DNA from: Salvelinus alpinus
Lineage: Eukaryota > Chordata > Actinopteri > Salmoniformes > Salmonidae
Assembly (NCBI RefSeq): GCF_045679555.1
Contig: NC_092087.1
Span: forward strand, 24,057,367-24,121,366
DNA length: 64,000 nucleotides
Direction: 5' to 3'
Shown piece by piece: positions 11,109-22,248 of this stretch. Both the position numbers and the translations under genes were made by a program. How positions within the stretch are numbered: the stretch's first letter is position 1; each line of letters begins with the position of its first letter. Below the pieces are notes generated by a model. That model searched no databases and had not been told where the DNA came from. It saw nothing but the letters and a program-made list of their open reading frames with translations.

Positions 11109-12984
11109 CACTCACCTGTCAGTTTATTAGGTACACCACCCCGTTCACGAAAATGGATCGCTCCACAGTCTCGTGGCCGTGACTTGCTATATAAAGCATG
11201 CAGACAGGCACCAAGGCATTGTTACTGTTAGATTGAACGTTAGAATGCGCAAAACTAGTGACCTATGCAACTTGAGCGTGGTATGTTTGTCGGTGCCAGG
11301 CGCGCCGGATCCAGTGTCTCAGAAACGGTCGCCCTCCTGGGCTTTTCACACACAACAGTGTCTAGGGTTTACCAAGAACGGCGAGACAAACTAAAAACAT
11401 CCAGTCAGCGCAGTCCTGTGGGCAAAACCGCTCTTTGATGAGAGGTCGAAGGAAAATGTCACGAATTGTGCAAGCTAACAGGCGGGCCACAAACAGACAA
11501 TCAACGGTGAAGAACCTTGTCATGGATGGGCTATTGCAGTAGATAAACACCGGGTTCCATTCCCCTCAGCTAAAAACAATAAGTGGCTCAAGTAGGCATG
11601 CAATCATCAACACTGGACAATTGAGGAGTGGAAAAACATTGCCTGGTCTGACGAATCCCGGGGGGGTCAAAATAAAAGAAACAGTCAGTATCTGGTGTGG
11701 CCACAAGCTGCATTAAGTACTGCAGTGCATCTCCTCCTCATGGACTGCACCAGATTTGCCAGTTCTTGCTGTGAGATGTTACCCCACTCTTCTACCAAGG
11801 CACCTGGAAGTTCCCAGGCATTCCTGAGGAAATGGCCCTAGCCCTCACCCACCGATCCAACAGGTCCCAGACGTGCTCAATGGGATTGAGATCCGGGCTC
11901 TTCGCTGGCCATGGCAAAACACTGACATTCCTGTCTTGCAGGAAATCACGCACAGAACGAGCAGTATGGCTGGTGGCATTGTCATGCTGGAGGGTAATGT
12001 CAGGATGAGGCTGCAGGAAGGGCACCACATGAGGGAGGAGGATGTCTTCCCTGTAACGCATAGCGTTGAGATTGCCTGCAATGACAACAAGCTCAGTCCG
12101 ATGATGCTGTGACACACCGCCCCAGACCATGACAGACCCTCCACCTCCAAATCGATCCCGCTCCAAAGTACAGGCCTTGGTGTAATGCTCATTCCTTGGA
12201 CGATAAACGCGAATCCGACCATCATCCCTGGTGAGACAAAACCGCAATTCGTCAGTGAAGAGTACTTTTTGCCAGTCCTGTCTGGTCCAGCGACGTTGGG
12301 TTCGTGCCCATAGGCGACGTTGTTGCCAGTGATGTCTGGCTTATAACAGGCCTACAAGCCCTCAGTCCAGCCTCTCTCAGCCTATTGCGGACAGTCTGAG
12401 CCCTGATGGAGGGATTGTGCGTTCCTGGTGTAACAGTTGTCATCCTGTACCTGTCCCGCAGGTGTGATGTTCGGATGTACCGATTCTGTGCAGGTGTTGT
12501 TACATGTGGTCTGCCACTGCGAGGACGATCAGCTGTCCATCCTGTAGTGCTGTCTTAGGCTTCTCACAGTACGTACATTGCAATTTATTGCCCTGGCCAC
12601 ATCTGCAGTCCTCATGCCTCCGTGCAGCATGCCTAAGGTATGTTCACGCAGATGAGCAGGGACACTGGGCATCTTTCTTTTGGTGTTTTTCAGAGTCAGT
12701 AGAAAGGTCTCTTTAGTGTCCTAAGTTTTCATAACTGTGACCTTAATTGCCTACCGTCTGTAAGCTGTTAGTGTCTTAACGACCGTTCCACAGGTGCATG
12801 TTCATGAATTGTTTATGGTTCGTTGAACAAGCATGGGAAACCGTGTTTAAACCCTTTACAATGAAGATCTGTGAAGTTATTTGGATTTTTATGAATTATT
12901 TTTTAAAGACAGGTTCCTGAAAAAGGGACGTTTCTTTTTTTGCTGAGTTTAGATGGGTGTAACTAATAAACTGGCTAGTCAGTG
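11109..12984 (+). mobile_element. Tc1-like element, interrupted by another Tc1
   Basis: Left terminal CTGTCAGTTTATTAGGTACA at about 11116 and right terminal CTAATAAACTGGC at about 12963 with TA at 12985-12986 mark one element. The left part encodes transposase up to a WSDES-like block near 11650 in broken frames; the C-terminal half is gone. A second Tc1-like element of the opposite orientation occupies the middle. Confidence 0.75.
11668..12949 (-). mobile_element. Inner Tc1-like element with broken transposase
   Basis: Minus-strand transposase fragments include HDNATSHTARSV (second catalytic Asp) and [12 protein letters not shown] (catalytic Glu) within 12247-11792; 12443-12252 carries the N-terminal part. 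The right terminus is CGTTTCTTTTTTTGCTGAG just before TA. The left terminus is not clear, so the copy is probably truncated there. Frameshifts separate the N-terminal part from the catalytic part. Confidence 0.8.
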
Positions 12985-13509
12985 TATATGATAAATCATA
13001 AACCCTTCATTTAGTTACCTCTTTACAATTTTGAGCATAATAAAAGCACCATTTGAGCAAGAGTTGAGTGTTGTTTATTTGTCCAAAGCAGGTCATTTTC
13101 ATATTCATTAAATGATGAGCTGCCACCTAAATGGCACCACCCTGTGTGTTTACTTGGCTACTGTCATGCTGAGCGTCTCTCATTAACATAATGCCATTTA
13201 ATCTCCTGTTGTCCATCCACTGTTCAGAATGAATTAATCTGTATTCTAATGCTCGTTATGTTTTTTTGCAGATGACTGAAGCCCTTGGGTGGAGGGGGGA
13301 GGGGTGTGTGCATGGGGGATCTAACTAGTCTTGCATTCATTTATCTTAGTTTGACAGCCAGTGTAAGAGGTTATCTATGCAGTTTTCCTTCACACTCAAT
13401 TTGAGTTTCCCACCGAAAATAAGCTGTTGGAGACCAGACTTAATTCCTGGGGGAAATTGATTTGCTTTTGTTTCTCTTTCTCTCCCCCTCTCAATATGTC
13501 TGCTCCCAG
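12985..13509. other. cidec intron, no gene seen
   Basis: Unique-looking intronic DNA leading into the CIDE-C exon. I looked here for the missing CIDE-N exon and did not find it. A G-rich run lies near 13293. Confidence 0.5.
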
Positions 13510-13698
13510 AACACTCCTCGCAGAATGCGAAATGAGCTCAAACCCCAGCCAAGGAAAGATGTGGCTAAAATAACCTTTGACCTGTACAAGAACAACCCTC
13601 AGGATTTCTTTGGCTGTCTGAATGTGAAGGCCACCCTTCATAGCATCTATTCTGTCTCCTACGACGTGCGCTGCTACGCTGCCAAGAAGATGCTGAAA
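13510..13698 (+). pseudogene. cidec: cidec exon with most of CIDE-C domain
   Basis: 63 codons without a stop, bounded by acceptor CCCAG and donor GTGAGT. The residues include DVAKITFDLYKNNPQDFFG and CLNVKAT, the strongly conserved core of CIDE-C, followed by the lysine-rich AAKKMLK. This is the best-preserved exon and the surest basis for the family call. In CIDE proteins the domain drives homodimerisation and lipid-droplet contact-site localisation. Confidence 0.9.
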
Positions 13699-14196
13699 GT
13701 GAGTGACCTGTGAGTGTGTGTCACTGTCTGTTTATGTGGGTACACAAAGGTGTGGCGGTTAGACCTAGGAGGAGGTTATTGATATGTTCAGTTTAATTTT
13801 GGAAGGTTATGTCATCCATACTGAGCGCTGCCGATTTTCGGTTTTAGCTGAGCGGTTGTGACAGCGAGGATTTAAATTGTGCAAGATCAACAAATAATGT
13901 TTTCTAGGCTCCTTTATTTTCTGCTTGTATTGTTCTCTATAAAAAGTCAGTGGAAAGAGAATGGAAGTTGTATCTAAACTAGGAGAGATCAAGGAGATGC
14001 ACGTTCCATCCCTGCACTGTTAATCACACTGATTCCCATCTGTTTGACTCTGGAGGCCACTAATTTGTTGGTGTTTCTCCATTTGCCTTACTATATGCTT
14101 ATATCTATGGGTTTGCCCCTCACCTGTCTGATCACTGATCTACAGTCCAGGTATTAGTGTCTGTATGTCTTGCATCTGTTTCCCTGTTCCTGTAGG

Positions 14197-14354
14197 GAGG
14201 CTCTAAGATGTCCTCCTGGGCTGCTCCTGCTACATCGAGCAGCTCCTGGACGAGGATGACCGGGCAGACACCACTGCCACAGGAAGGCAAGATCAAACAA
14301 CTACAGAGCATCCTGATGGGCAGGACTGCTGTGGTGGGCAAGACTGTTGTTTGA
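14197..14354 (+). pseudogene. cidec: cidec last exon, deleted and frame-shifted
   Basis: The acceptor AG is at 14194-14195. The family frame (GAG GCT CTA AGA) starts one base later than the splice site predicts, and then jumps at about 14210 to a second frame reading VLLGCSCYIEQLLDEDD. About ten residues that normally precede VLLG are absent, so the jump is a short out-of-frame deletion. A third frame reading LPQEGKIKQLQSIL and ending in TGA at 14352-14354 looks like the original C-terminus, which implies one more small indel near 14265. Confidence 0.65.
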
Positions 14355-14778
14355 CCTATTCCAATACTATTAACATGCATCCTTCCCTTCTCCCTAATAA
14401 TCACCCATCTAAGTTGATTGTGCAGGTGAAAGAGAAAGTTCCACCACATAGCTTGCATCTGTCCAGTAAACAGGGAATTCAAACAGGGAATTGACTGTGC
14501 TAAAAAAAAAATGGGTACATAGTGTTGCATCACTCTGATGTCATGGTTACTGCGGCAGGTACACGCCTTTTGGTTAGGTCACTCCTCTAAATTGACTTTT
14601 GGGACAGGAAATGCCATGTTGTCCCACACTATGTAAATACCTGGCTGCAGTCACTTGTGCTTTGTTACATATGTTTGTGTATATGGCTTGCAACACCCCA
14701 CAAGCAAATGTCTACTTTTCTATTGCAGTGACTGCTTCTGGACTGTACTTTCAACTGATATTCATATTAATAAGCAAA

Positions 14779-14784
14779 AATAAA
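14779..14784 (+). promoter_or_regulatory. Candidate cidec polyadenylation signal AATAAA
   Basis: An AATAAA hexamer lies about 425 bp after the last cidec stop in otherwise unique DNA. The position suits a 3' UTR end. No downstream GU-rich element was tested. Confidence 0.4.
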
Positions 14785-14799
14785 TCATATGATTATCAA

Positions 14800-15809
14800 C
14801 CTTTTTGAGTGACTTTATTCCCCTTCAACATAGACATGTGTGCATGCACACACAATCCCACCTGGCTCCACAGTGTTGGAGGTCATTATGGATGACACGT
14901 CTGACTGGCTCAAGGCACACTAATTGGCATAAGGTATGGTTGTCTCGCCCACACTCCTCTAATTGTCCCCCAGCCTGTCCTGTCCTGCCAGCTGGAGCTC
15001 ATCTTTCTTTGGCCTGCCAGGGGGTGGGAGAGGGCCAGGCAATGGCACCCAGCTGTAGGGGGCTGAAGTGCAGAGCCAAGGAAATGAGCCATTACATAGA
15101 CAGACAGAGAAGATGATGCTTTTGGCAGCAGCAGCACCAACAATAGGCCCACTCTCCCTCTACCATCTCAAGGAAAATGGTGTAATTTACTTCAAACAAA
15201 TTTTGGAACGTTCTAGCCAACCTGCCCGACTTCATGTGTCTCATTATTTCTCTCCATTGACTTCAGACACTCCGATGTAAAACTAGTGGCTACTGCTCTG
15301 ATCATCGTAGCACTTGATGTTACTCAAAAAGACTATTCCAATATTGAAGTGGTCAATAATTGTTTCCTTTCAGGGTTATTTGATGCGAGTCATGAAAGCA
15401 ATAGAAAGGAACGGATGTAACTACAAACCCAGACACTTCAGACTCTCTTCCTCACGTTTTCATAATCCTATTGCTATTTGTTCTGTTGTTGAAGCCTCCT
15501 CTCTCCCCTATAGACACACACATACACACGATCAGTTGGTACAGTAAGTTGCCACTTCACAAGCATTTACCTAATGCTCCATGAGGCTGGTTTGTTTGCA
15601 TTGTTCTGTGGAGCGAGAGAGATGGCCACAGTAACATGTAGAGGGCCTCTCTAACCCAATTCCATCCAACTGACATATCTTAATGCGATTTTGGTATATA
15701 TATTTATATATTATTATATATTATATATTTATATATTATTTTTTGAATATAAACCATGCAATAATGTGTTCACATGGATGGTTTCTGTTTACTGTTGCAG
15801 CCAAATGTA
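14800..15809. other. No gene seen
   Basis: Intergenic DNA after the cidec 3' end. An AT-rich stretch lies at 15694-15740. The short open frames lack homology I recognise and have no splice or promoter context. Confidence 0.4.
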
Positions 15810-16183
15810 CAGTCGTGGCCAAAAGTTTTGAGAATGACACAAGTATTAATTTTCACAAAGTCTGCCGCCTCAGTTTGTATGATGGCAATTTGCATATACT
15901 CCAGAATGATATGAAGAGTGATCAGATGAATTGCAATTAATTGCAAAGTCCCTCTTTGCCATGCAAATGAACTGAATCCCCAAAAAACATTTCCACTGCA
16001 TTTTAGCCCTGCCACAAAAGGACCAGCTGACATCATGTCAGCGATTCTCTCGTTAACACAGGTGTGAGTGTTGACGAGGACAAGGCTGGAGATCACTCTG
16101 TCATGCTGATTGAGTTCGAATAACAGACTGGAAGCTTCAAAAGGAGGGTGGTGCTTGGAATCATTGTTCTTCCTCTGTCAACC

Positions 16184-17160
16184 ATGGTTACCTGCAAGGA
16201 AACACGTGCCGTCATCATTGCTTTGCACATAAGGGCTTCACAGGCAAGAATATTGCTGCCAGTAAGATTGCACCTAAATCAACCAGTTATCGGATCGTCA
16301 AGAACTTCAAGGAGAGCGGTTCAATTGTTGTGAAGAAAGCTTCAGGGCGCCCCGGAAAGTCCAGCAAGCGCCAGGACCGTCTCCTAAAGTTGATTCTGCT
16401 GCAGGATCGGGGCACCACCAGTACAGAGCTTGCTCAGGAATGGCAGCAGGCAGGTGTGAGTGCATCTGCACGCACAGTGAGGCGAAGACTTTTGGAGGAT
16501 GGCCTGGTGTCAAGAAGGCCACTTCTCTCCAGGAAAAACATCAGGGACAGACTGATATTCTGCAAAAGGTACAGGAATTGGACTGCTGAGGACTGGGGTA
16601 AAGTCATTTTCTCTGATGAATCCCCGTTCCGATTGTTTGGGGCATCCGGAAAAAAACTTGTCCGGAGAAGACAAGGTGAGCGCTACCGTCAGTCCTGTGT
16701 CATGCCAACAGTAAAGCATCCTTATACCCTTCATGTGTGGGGTTGCTTCTCAGCCAAGGGAGTGGGCTCACTCACAATTTTGCCTAAGAACACAGCCATG
16801 AATAAAGAATGGTACCAACACTTCCTCCAAGAGCAACTTCTCCCAACCTTACAGAAACAGTTTGGTGACAAACAATGCATTTTCCAGCATGATGGAGCAC
16901 CTTGCCATAAGGCAAAAGTGATAACTAAGTGGCTCGGGGAACAAAACATCGATATTTTGGGTCCATGGCCAAGAAACTCCCCAGACCTTAATCCCATTGA
17001 GAACTTGTGGTCAATCCTCAAGAGGCGGGTGGACAAAGAAAACCCCACAAATTCTTACAAACTCCAAGCATTGATTATGCAAGAATGGACTTGTGGCCCA
17101 GAAGTTAATTGACAGCATGCCAGGGAGGATTGCAGAGGTCTTGAAAAAGACCTTCATGTA
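16184..17160 (+). pseudogene. Tc1 transposase, frameshifted
   Basis: DD34E-type transposase remains. The ATG at 16184 starts MVTCKETRAVIIALH, then one or two bases are missing near 16228, after which the frame from 16330 runs through the helix-turn-helix region and the catalytic domain: FSDESPFRLFG (first Asp), IFQHDGAPCHKAK (second Asp) and [12 protein letters not shown] (Glu). A second small deletion near 17093 ends that frame early at 17110-17112, while the true C-terminus (LIDSMPGRIAEVLKKTF) continues in the next frame to 17160. The same family occurs at 1-88. Confidence 0.85.
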
Positions 17161-17205
17161 ATTGTCAATAAAAGCCTTTGACACTTATGAAATGCTTGTA
17201 ATTAT

Positions 17206-18198
17206 CCTCACTAGGGTACGTTGGACTAGCGTGAAACTGCAGAGTGCCAAATTCAAAAACAGAAATAATCATTATAGAAATTCATAAAACATATAAGTGT
17301 TACTGTTTAAAGGTTAACTTCTTGTTAATCCAACCACGGTGTCAGATTTCAAAAAGGCTTTACGGCGAAAGCATACCATGCGATTATCTGAGAACAGCGC
17401 CCAGTAGACAAATCATTACAAACAGTTACCAGCCAAGTAGAGGAGTTACAGAAGTCAGAAATAGCGATAAAAATAACCACTTACCTTTGATGATCTTCAT
17501 ATGGTTGCACTCACAAGACTCCCAATTACTCAATAAATGTTTGTTTTGTTCGATAAAGTCCCTCTTTATATCCAAAAACCTGTTTGCGCGTTTTGTTCAG
17601 TAATCCACAGGCTCAAACGCAATCACAGGCAGACGAAAAATCCAAATAGTATCAGTAAAGTTCGTAGAAACATGTCAAACGATGTTTATTATCAATCCTC
17701 AGCTTGTTTTTAGCCTAAATAATCGATCATAATTCAACCGGACAATAACGTCGTCAATATAAAAGGTAAACAAGAAAGGCACGCTCTCGGTCGTGCGCAT
17801 GAAGAACCTCCGGGACACTGTAGTTTCCACTCATTCAGAGTGGTCTTACTCTCTAATTTTTCAGAATACAAGCCTGAAACAATTTCTAAAGACTGTTGAC
17901 ATCTAGTGGAAGCCATAGGAAGTGCAATTTGAGTCCTAAGTCAATGGATACTGTAATGGCATTCAATAGAAAACTACAAACATAAAAAAATCCCACTTCC
18001 TGAATGGATTTTTCTCAGGTTTTTGCTTGCCAAATCAGTTCTGTTATACTCACAAACATTATCTTAACAGTTTTGGAAACTCTCAAGTGTTTTCTATCCA
18101 AATCTACCAATTATATGCATATCCTAGCTTCTGGGCCTGAGTACCAGGGAGTTTACTTTCATCTGGAGGTGAAAATAGTGCCCCCTACCCTAGTGAAG
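17206..18198. mobile_element. 993-bp non-autonomous element with TTAT duplication
   Basis: It starts CCTCACTAGGGTA and ends TACCCTAGTGAAG, 13-bp inverted termini with one mismatch, and is flanked by TTAT at 17202-17205 and 18199-18202. Removing it joins the Tc1 subterminal sequence seamlessly. It has no transposase ORF. Internal phrases (GTCAGATTTCAAAAAGGCTT, GGCGAAAGC) suggest kinship with the larger modular element at 39697-43105. The 4-bp TTAN-type duplication would suit a piggyBac-like mobiliser; that is inference. Confidence 0.8.
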
Positions 18199-18313
18199 TT
18201 ATACTTCAGTATTCCATACTAACATCTGACAAAAATATCTAAAGACACTGAAGCAGCAAACTTTGTGGAAATTAATATTTGTGTCATTCTCAAAACTTTT
18301 GGCCACGACTGTA

Positions 18314-18835
18314 TATGCACCCTTGCACTGAAATAATTCTCTATTTCTTCTAAAATAAGTTGAAATAGAAAAAAACTGTTTGTTCTCCTTCACACCTTGT
18401 TATTGGACTTTAAACATTGCAGATGCACTTTTATTTCTGTCAACTTAAGTTTACAATTTTAATTTAGGGAAAAGGAAGATGTACTAAATTATTGGCATCC
18501 CAGAGCTAGTATTTGGTTGCACAGCATTTGGCCAAGAACTGCAGACCCACGGTTCTTGTAGCCATCAGTGAGCTTGCTGCACCTTTCTACTGTCAATTTG
18601 GTTCCCTCTTTAGCAGCCAACTGCTCTAATTCGTCAATGTTTGAGGAGTGCCCACCACCAACTGCTATTTTCAGCTCTCGTCATAGGTTTTGGATGTGAT
18701 TCAGATCTGGCCTCTTTGTTGGCCACTCTAGAACAGTCCAGTGTTTCTTCTTGAACCGTTCCTGGGTGCTTTTTGACGTGTGTTTGGGGTTGTTGTCCTG
18801 TTGGAAGACCCACAACATTCAATAGAGACTGAGTT
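18314..18835 (-). mobile_element. Tc1-like fragment
   Basis: Carries antisense transposase phrases (GTTGTTGTCCTGTTGGAAGA near 18789; CCACTCTAGAACAGTCCAGT near 18723) without intact termini. It is an old truncated copy. Confidence 0.65.
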
Positions 18836-18947
18836 TTAGGGTGCCTTGTGAGGGTCAGGCGACGAGTGGCTAATCTGCCTTTGCCTTCCGTCCTGCTAGA
18901 ATATGTTCAATCGCTTGAAAATAAATGGGACGAATTGAAAGCACGTA

Positions 18948-19315
18948 CAGTGGGGCAAAAAAGTATTTAGTCAGCCACCAATTGTGCAAGTTCTCCCACT
19001 TAAAAAGATGAGAGAGGCCTGTAATTTTCATCACAGGTAACGAGTGGAGGACAGAGGAGCCTCTTAATGAAGAAGTTACAGGTCTGTGAGAGCCAGAAAT
19101 CTTGCTTGTTTGTAGGTGACCAAATACTTATTTTCCACCATAATTTGCAAATAAATTCATTAAAAATCCTACAATGTGATTTTCTGGATTTTTTTTCTCA
19201 TTTTGTCTGTCATAGTTGAAGTGTACCTATGATGAAAATTACAGGCCTCTCTCATCTTTTTAAGTGGGAGAACTTGCACAATTGGTGGCTGACTAAATAC
19301 TTTTTTGCCCCACTG
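18948..19315. mobile_element. 368-bp Tc1-type MITE
   Basis: Long inverted termini begin CAGTGGGGCAAAAAAGTATT and end in the reverse complement, with TA on both sides (18946-18947, 19316-19317). The arms continue as inverted repeats for about 80 bp. No coding region: an internally deleted Tc1 element that could only be moved by a transposase supplied in trans. Confidence 0.9.
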
Positions 19316-19716
19316 TATATCCTACCAACGGGACATTAAAAACTCTTATAATTAACCAAATCGTTGCTGAACGACGACATTAAGAACATACAGCTGGCGG
19401 GTTATACACTCTATCGGCAGGATAGAACAGCAGCCTCTGGTAAGACACAGGGCGGGGGCTTATGCATATATGTAAACAGCTGGTGCAAGATGTCTAAGGA
19501 ATTCTCAAGGTTTTGCTTGCCTGGGATAGTGTGGTCTATAGCTTATCATGAGATACACTATCTACCTAGAGAGTATTCATCTGTATTTTTGTAGCTCTCT
19601 ACATACCACCACAGACCGATGCTGGCACTAAAATTGCACTCAATGAGCTGTATACCGCCATAAGCAAAAAGGAAAATGCTCATCCAGAGGCAGCGCTCCT
19701 AGTGGCCGGGGACTTT

Positions 19717-20170
19717 TTTTTACCCCTTTTTCTCCCCAATTTCGTGGTATCCAATTGGTAGTTACAGTCTTGTCTCATCGCTGAAACTCCTGTACGGACT
19801 CGGGAGAGATGAAGGTCGAGAACCATGCGTCCTCTAAAACACAACCCAACCAAGCCGCACTGCTTCTTGACACAATGCCCACTTAACTCGGAAGCCAGCC
19901 GCACCAATGTGTCGGAGGAACTGGCGACCGTGTCAGCTTGCACTGCGCCCGGTCCGCCACAGGAGTCGCTAGTGCGTGATGGGACAAGGACATCCCTGCC
20001 GGCCAAACCCTACCCTAACCCGGACGACGCTGGGCCAATTGTGCGCCACCCCATGGGTCTCGCGGTCGCGGCCGGCTGCGACAGAGCCTGCACTCCAACT
20101 CAGAATCTTTAGTGGCACAGCTAACACTGCGATGCAGTGCCTAGATCACTGCGCCACTCGGAAGGCCCCT
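19717..20170 (-). repeat. tRNA-derived SINE with perfect target duplication
   Basis: The minus strand starts with a tRNA-like head (GAGTGGCGCAGTGATCTAGG) and ends in a GGGGAGAAAAAGGGG plus A-run tail. The 9-bp direct repeat GGGGACTTT flanks it at 19708-19716 and 20171-20179. It splits the LINE endonuclease codons AGDF / NAG exactly at the duplication. The + strand open frames over it have no meaning. Confidence 0.9.
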
Positions 20171-22248
20171 GGGGACTTTAATGCAGGGAAACTTAAATAA
20201 GTTTACCTCATTTCTATCAGCATGTTAAATGTGCAACCAAAGGGGAAAAAATTCTAGACCACCTTTACTCCACACACAGAGACATGTACTAAGCTCTCCC
20301 TCGCCCTTCCTCCATTTGGCAAATCTGACGATAATTCTATCCTCCTGATTCCTGCTTACAAGCTAAAATTAAAGCAGGAAGCAACCAGTGACTCGGTCTA
20401 TGAAAAAGTGGTCAGATGAAGCAGATGCTAAACTACAGGACTGTTTTGCTAGCACAGACTGGAATATGTCCTGGGATTCTTCCGATGGCATTGAGGAGTA
20501 CACCACATCAGTCACTGGCTTTATCAATAAGTGCATCGAGTACTTCATCCCCACAGTGACTGTATGTACATACCCCAACCAGAAGCCATGGATTACAGGC
20601 AACATTCGCACTGAGCTAAAGGGTAGAGCTGCCGCTTTCAAGGAGCGGGACTCTAACCTGGAAGCTTACAAGAAATCCCGCTATGCCCTCTGACGAACCA
20701 TCAAATAGGCAAAGCGTCAATACAGGGCTAAGATAGAATCGTACTACACCGGCTCAGACACTCGTCGGATGGGGCAGGGCTTGCAAACTATTACAGACTA
20801 CAAAGGGAAGCACAGCCGAGAGCTGCACAGTGACACGAGCCTACCGGACGAGCTAAATAACTTCTATGCTCTCTTCGAGGCAAGTAACACTGAAACATGC
20901 ATGAGAGCATCAGCTGTTCCGGACGATTTTGTGATCACGCTCTCCGCAGCCGATGTGAGTAAGACCTTAAAACAGGTCAACATTCACAAGGTTGCAGGGC
21001 CAGACAGATTACCAAGACGTGTACTCTGAGCATGCGCTGACCAACTGGCAAGTGTCTTCACTGACATTTTCAACCTCTCCCTGTCTGAGTCTGTAATACC
21101 AACATGTTTCAAGCAGACCACCATAGTCCCTGTGCCCAAGAACGCTAAGGTAACCTGCCTAAATGACTACCAACCCGTAGCACTCACGTCTGTAGCCATG
21201 AAATGCTTTGAAAGGCTGGTCATGGCTCACATCAACACCATCATCCCAGAAACCCTAGACCCACTCCAATTTGCATACCGCACCAACAGATCCACAGATT
21301 ATGCAATCTCTATTGCACTCCACACTGCCCTTTCACACCTGAAAAAAAGGAACACCTATGTCAGAATGCTATTCATTGACTACAGCGCAGCGTTCAACAC
21401 CATAGTGCCCTCAAAGCTCATCACTAAGCTAAGGACCCTGGGACACCTCCCTCTGCAACTGGATCCTGAACTTCTTGACAGGCCGCCCCCAGGTGGTAAG
21501 GGTAGGTAACAACACATTCACCAAGCTGATCCTCAACATGGGGCCCCTCAGGGGTGCGTGCTCAGTCCCCTCCTGTACTCCCTGTTCACTCATGACTGCA
21601 CGGCCAGGCACGACATCAACACCATCATTAAGTTTGCTGATGACACAACAGTGGTAGGCCTGATCACCGACAATGATGAGACAGCCTATAGGGAGGAGGT
21701 CAGAGGCCTGACCATGTGGTGCAAGGACCGCAACCTCTTCCTCAACGTGATCAAGACAAAGGAGATGATTGTGGACTACAGAAAAAGGAGGACCGAGCAT
21801 GCCCCCATTCTCATCAATGGGGCTGTAGTGGAGCAGGTTGAGAGCTTCAAGTTCCGTGGCGTCCACATCACCAACAAACTAACATGGTCCAAGCACACCA
21901 AGACAGTCATGAAAAGTGCACGACGAAACCTATTCCCCCTCAGGAGACCAGATTTGGCATGGGTCCTCAGATCCTCAAAAGGTTTTACAGCTGCACCATA
22001 GAGAGCATCCTAACGGGTTGCATCACTGCCTGGTATGGCAACTGCTCGGCCTCAGACCGCAAGGCACTACAGACGGTAGTGTGTACGGCCCAGTACATCA
22101 CTGGGCTAAGCTTCCTGCCATCCAGGACCTCTATACCAGGCGATGTCAGAGGAAGGCCCTAAAAATGGTCAAAGACTCCAGCCACCCTAGTCATAGACTG
22201 TTCTCTCTGCTACCTCACGGCAACCAGTACCGGAGCGCCAAGTTTAGG

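Larger units (their letters stand above)
629..14354 (+). pseudogene. cidec: cidec (CIDE-C / FSP27-like), probably a decayed copy
   Basis: Four exon-like blocks in order on the + strand match the CIDE family, most closely CIDEC/FSP27, which sits on lipid droplets and promotes their fusion through an N-terminal CIDE-N domain and a C-terminal CIDE-C domain. Seen: a first exon starting MDYAMKSLSRLSS, an exon with the first half of CIDE-N, one with most of CIDE-C, and a C-terminal exon. Breaks: a one-base loss in the CIDE-N exon, a deletion plus frame changes in the last exon, and no sequence for the exon that should carry the second half of CIDE-N (between 4361 and 13509, about 9 kb of mostly transposons). 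Splice sites are otherwise good (GTAAGT, GTAAGG, GTGAGT donors). A functional copy would be expected elsewhere in a salmonid. Alternatively some breaks are sequencing errors, but the missing exon is harder to explain that way. Confidence 0.75.
15810..18311 (+). mobile_element. Tc1-like element carrying a 1-kb insertion
   Basis: Terminal inverted repeats CAGTCGTGGCCAAAAGTTTT (15810) and its reverse complement ending at 18311 are flanked by TA on both sides (15808-15809 and 18312-18313). The transposase lies at 16184-17160. Between the gene and the right end a 993-bp non-autonomous element has been inserted, so the Tc1 itself is about 1.5 kb long. Confidence 0.9.
18836..22248 (+). mobile_element. 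LINE family B, second copy, split by a MITE and a SINE
   Basis: A + strand copy of the same family as 1017-4000. It has endonuclease pieces (AGYTLYRQDRTAASGKTQGG at 19397; ALLVAGDF at 19693) and an RT domain with [20 protein letters not shown] (21373), QGCVLSPLLY in a shifted frame (21550) and FADDTTVVGL (21631), followed by the C-terminal region. A stop at 20692, a stop at 21027 and frameshifts near 21500 and 21960 inactivate it. It stops abruptly at 22248 with its 3' UTR missing. A Tc1 MITE (18948-19315) and a SINE (19717-20170) have been inserted into it. Confidence 0.85.

Noticed and set aside
4361-13509. Second CIDE-N exon of cidec
   Set aside because: I read this interval for the expected conserved acidic stretch (EEDGT-like) followed by a donor and found none.
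19825-20200. Open frames over 19825-20200 as a gene
   Set aside because: They lie within a SINE with a target duplication.
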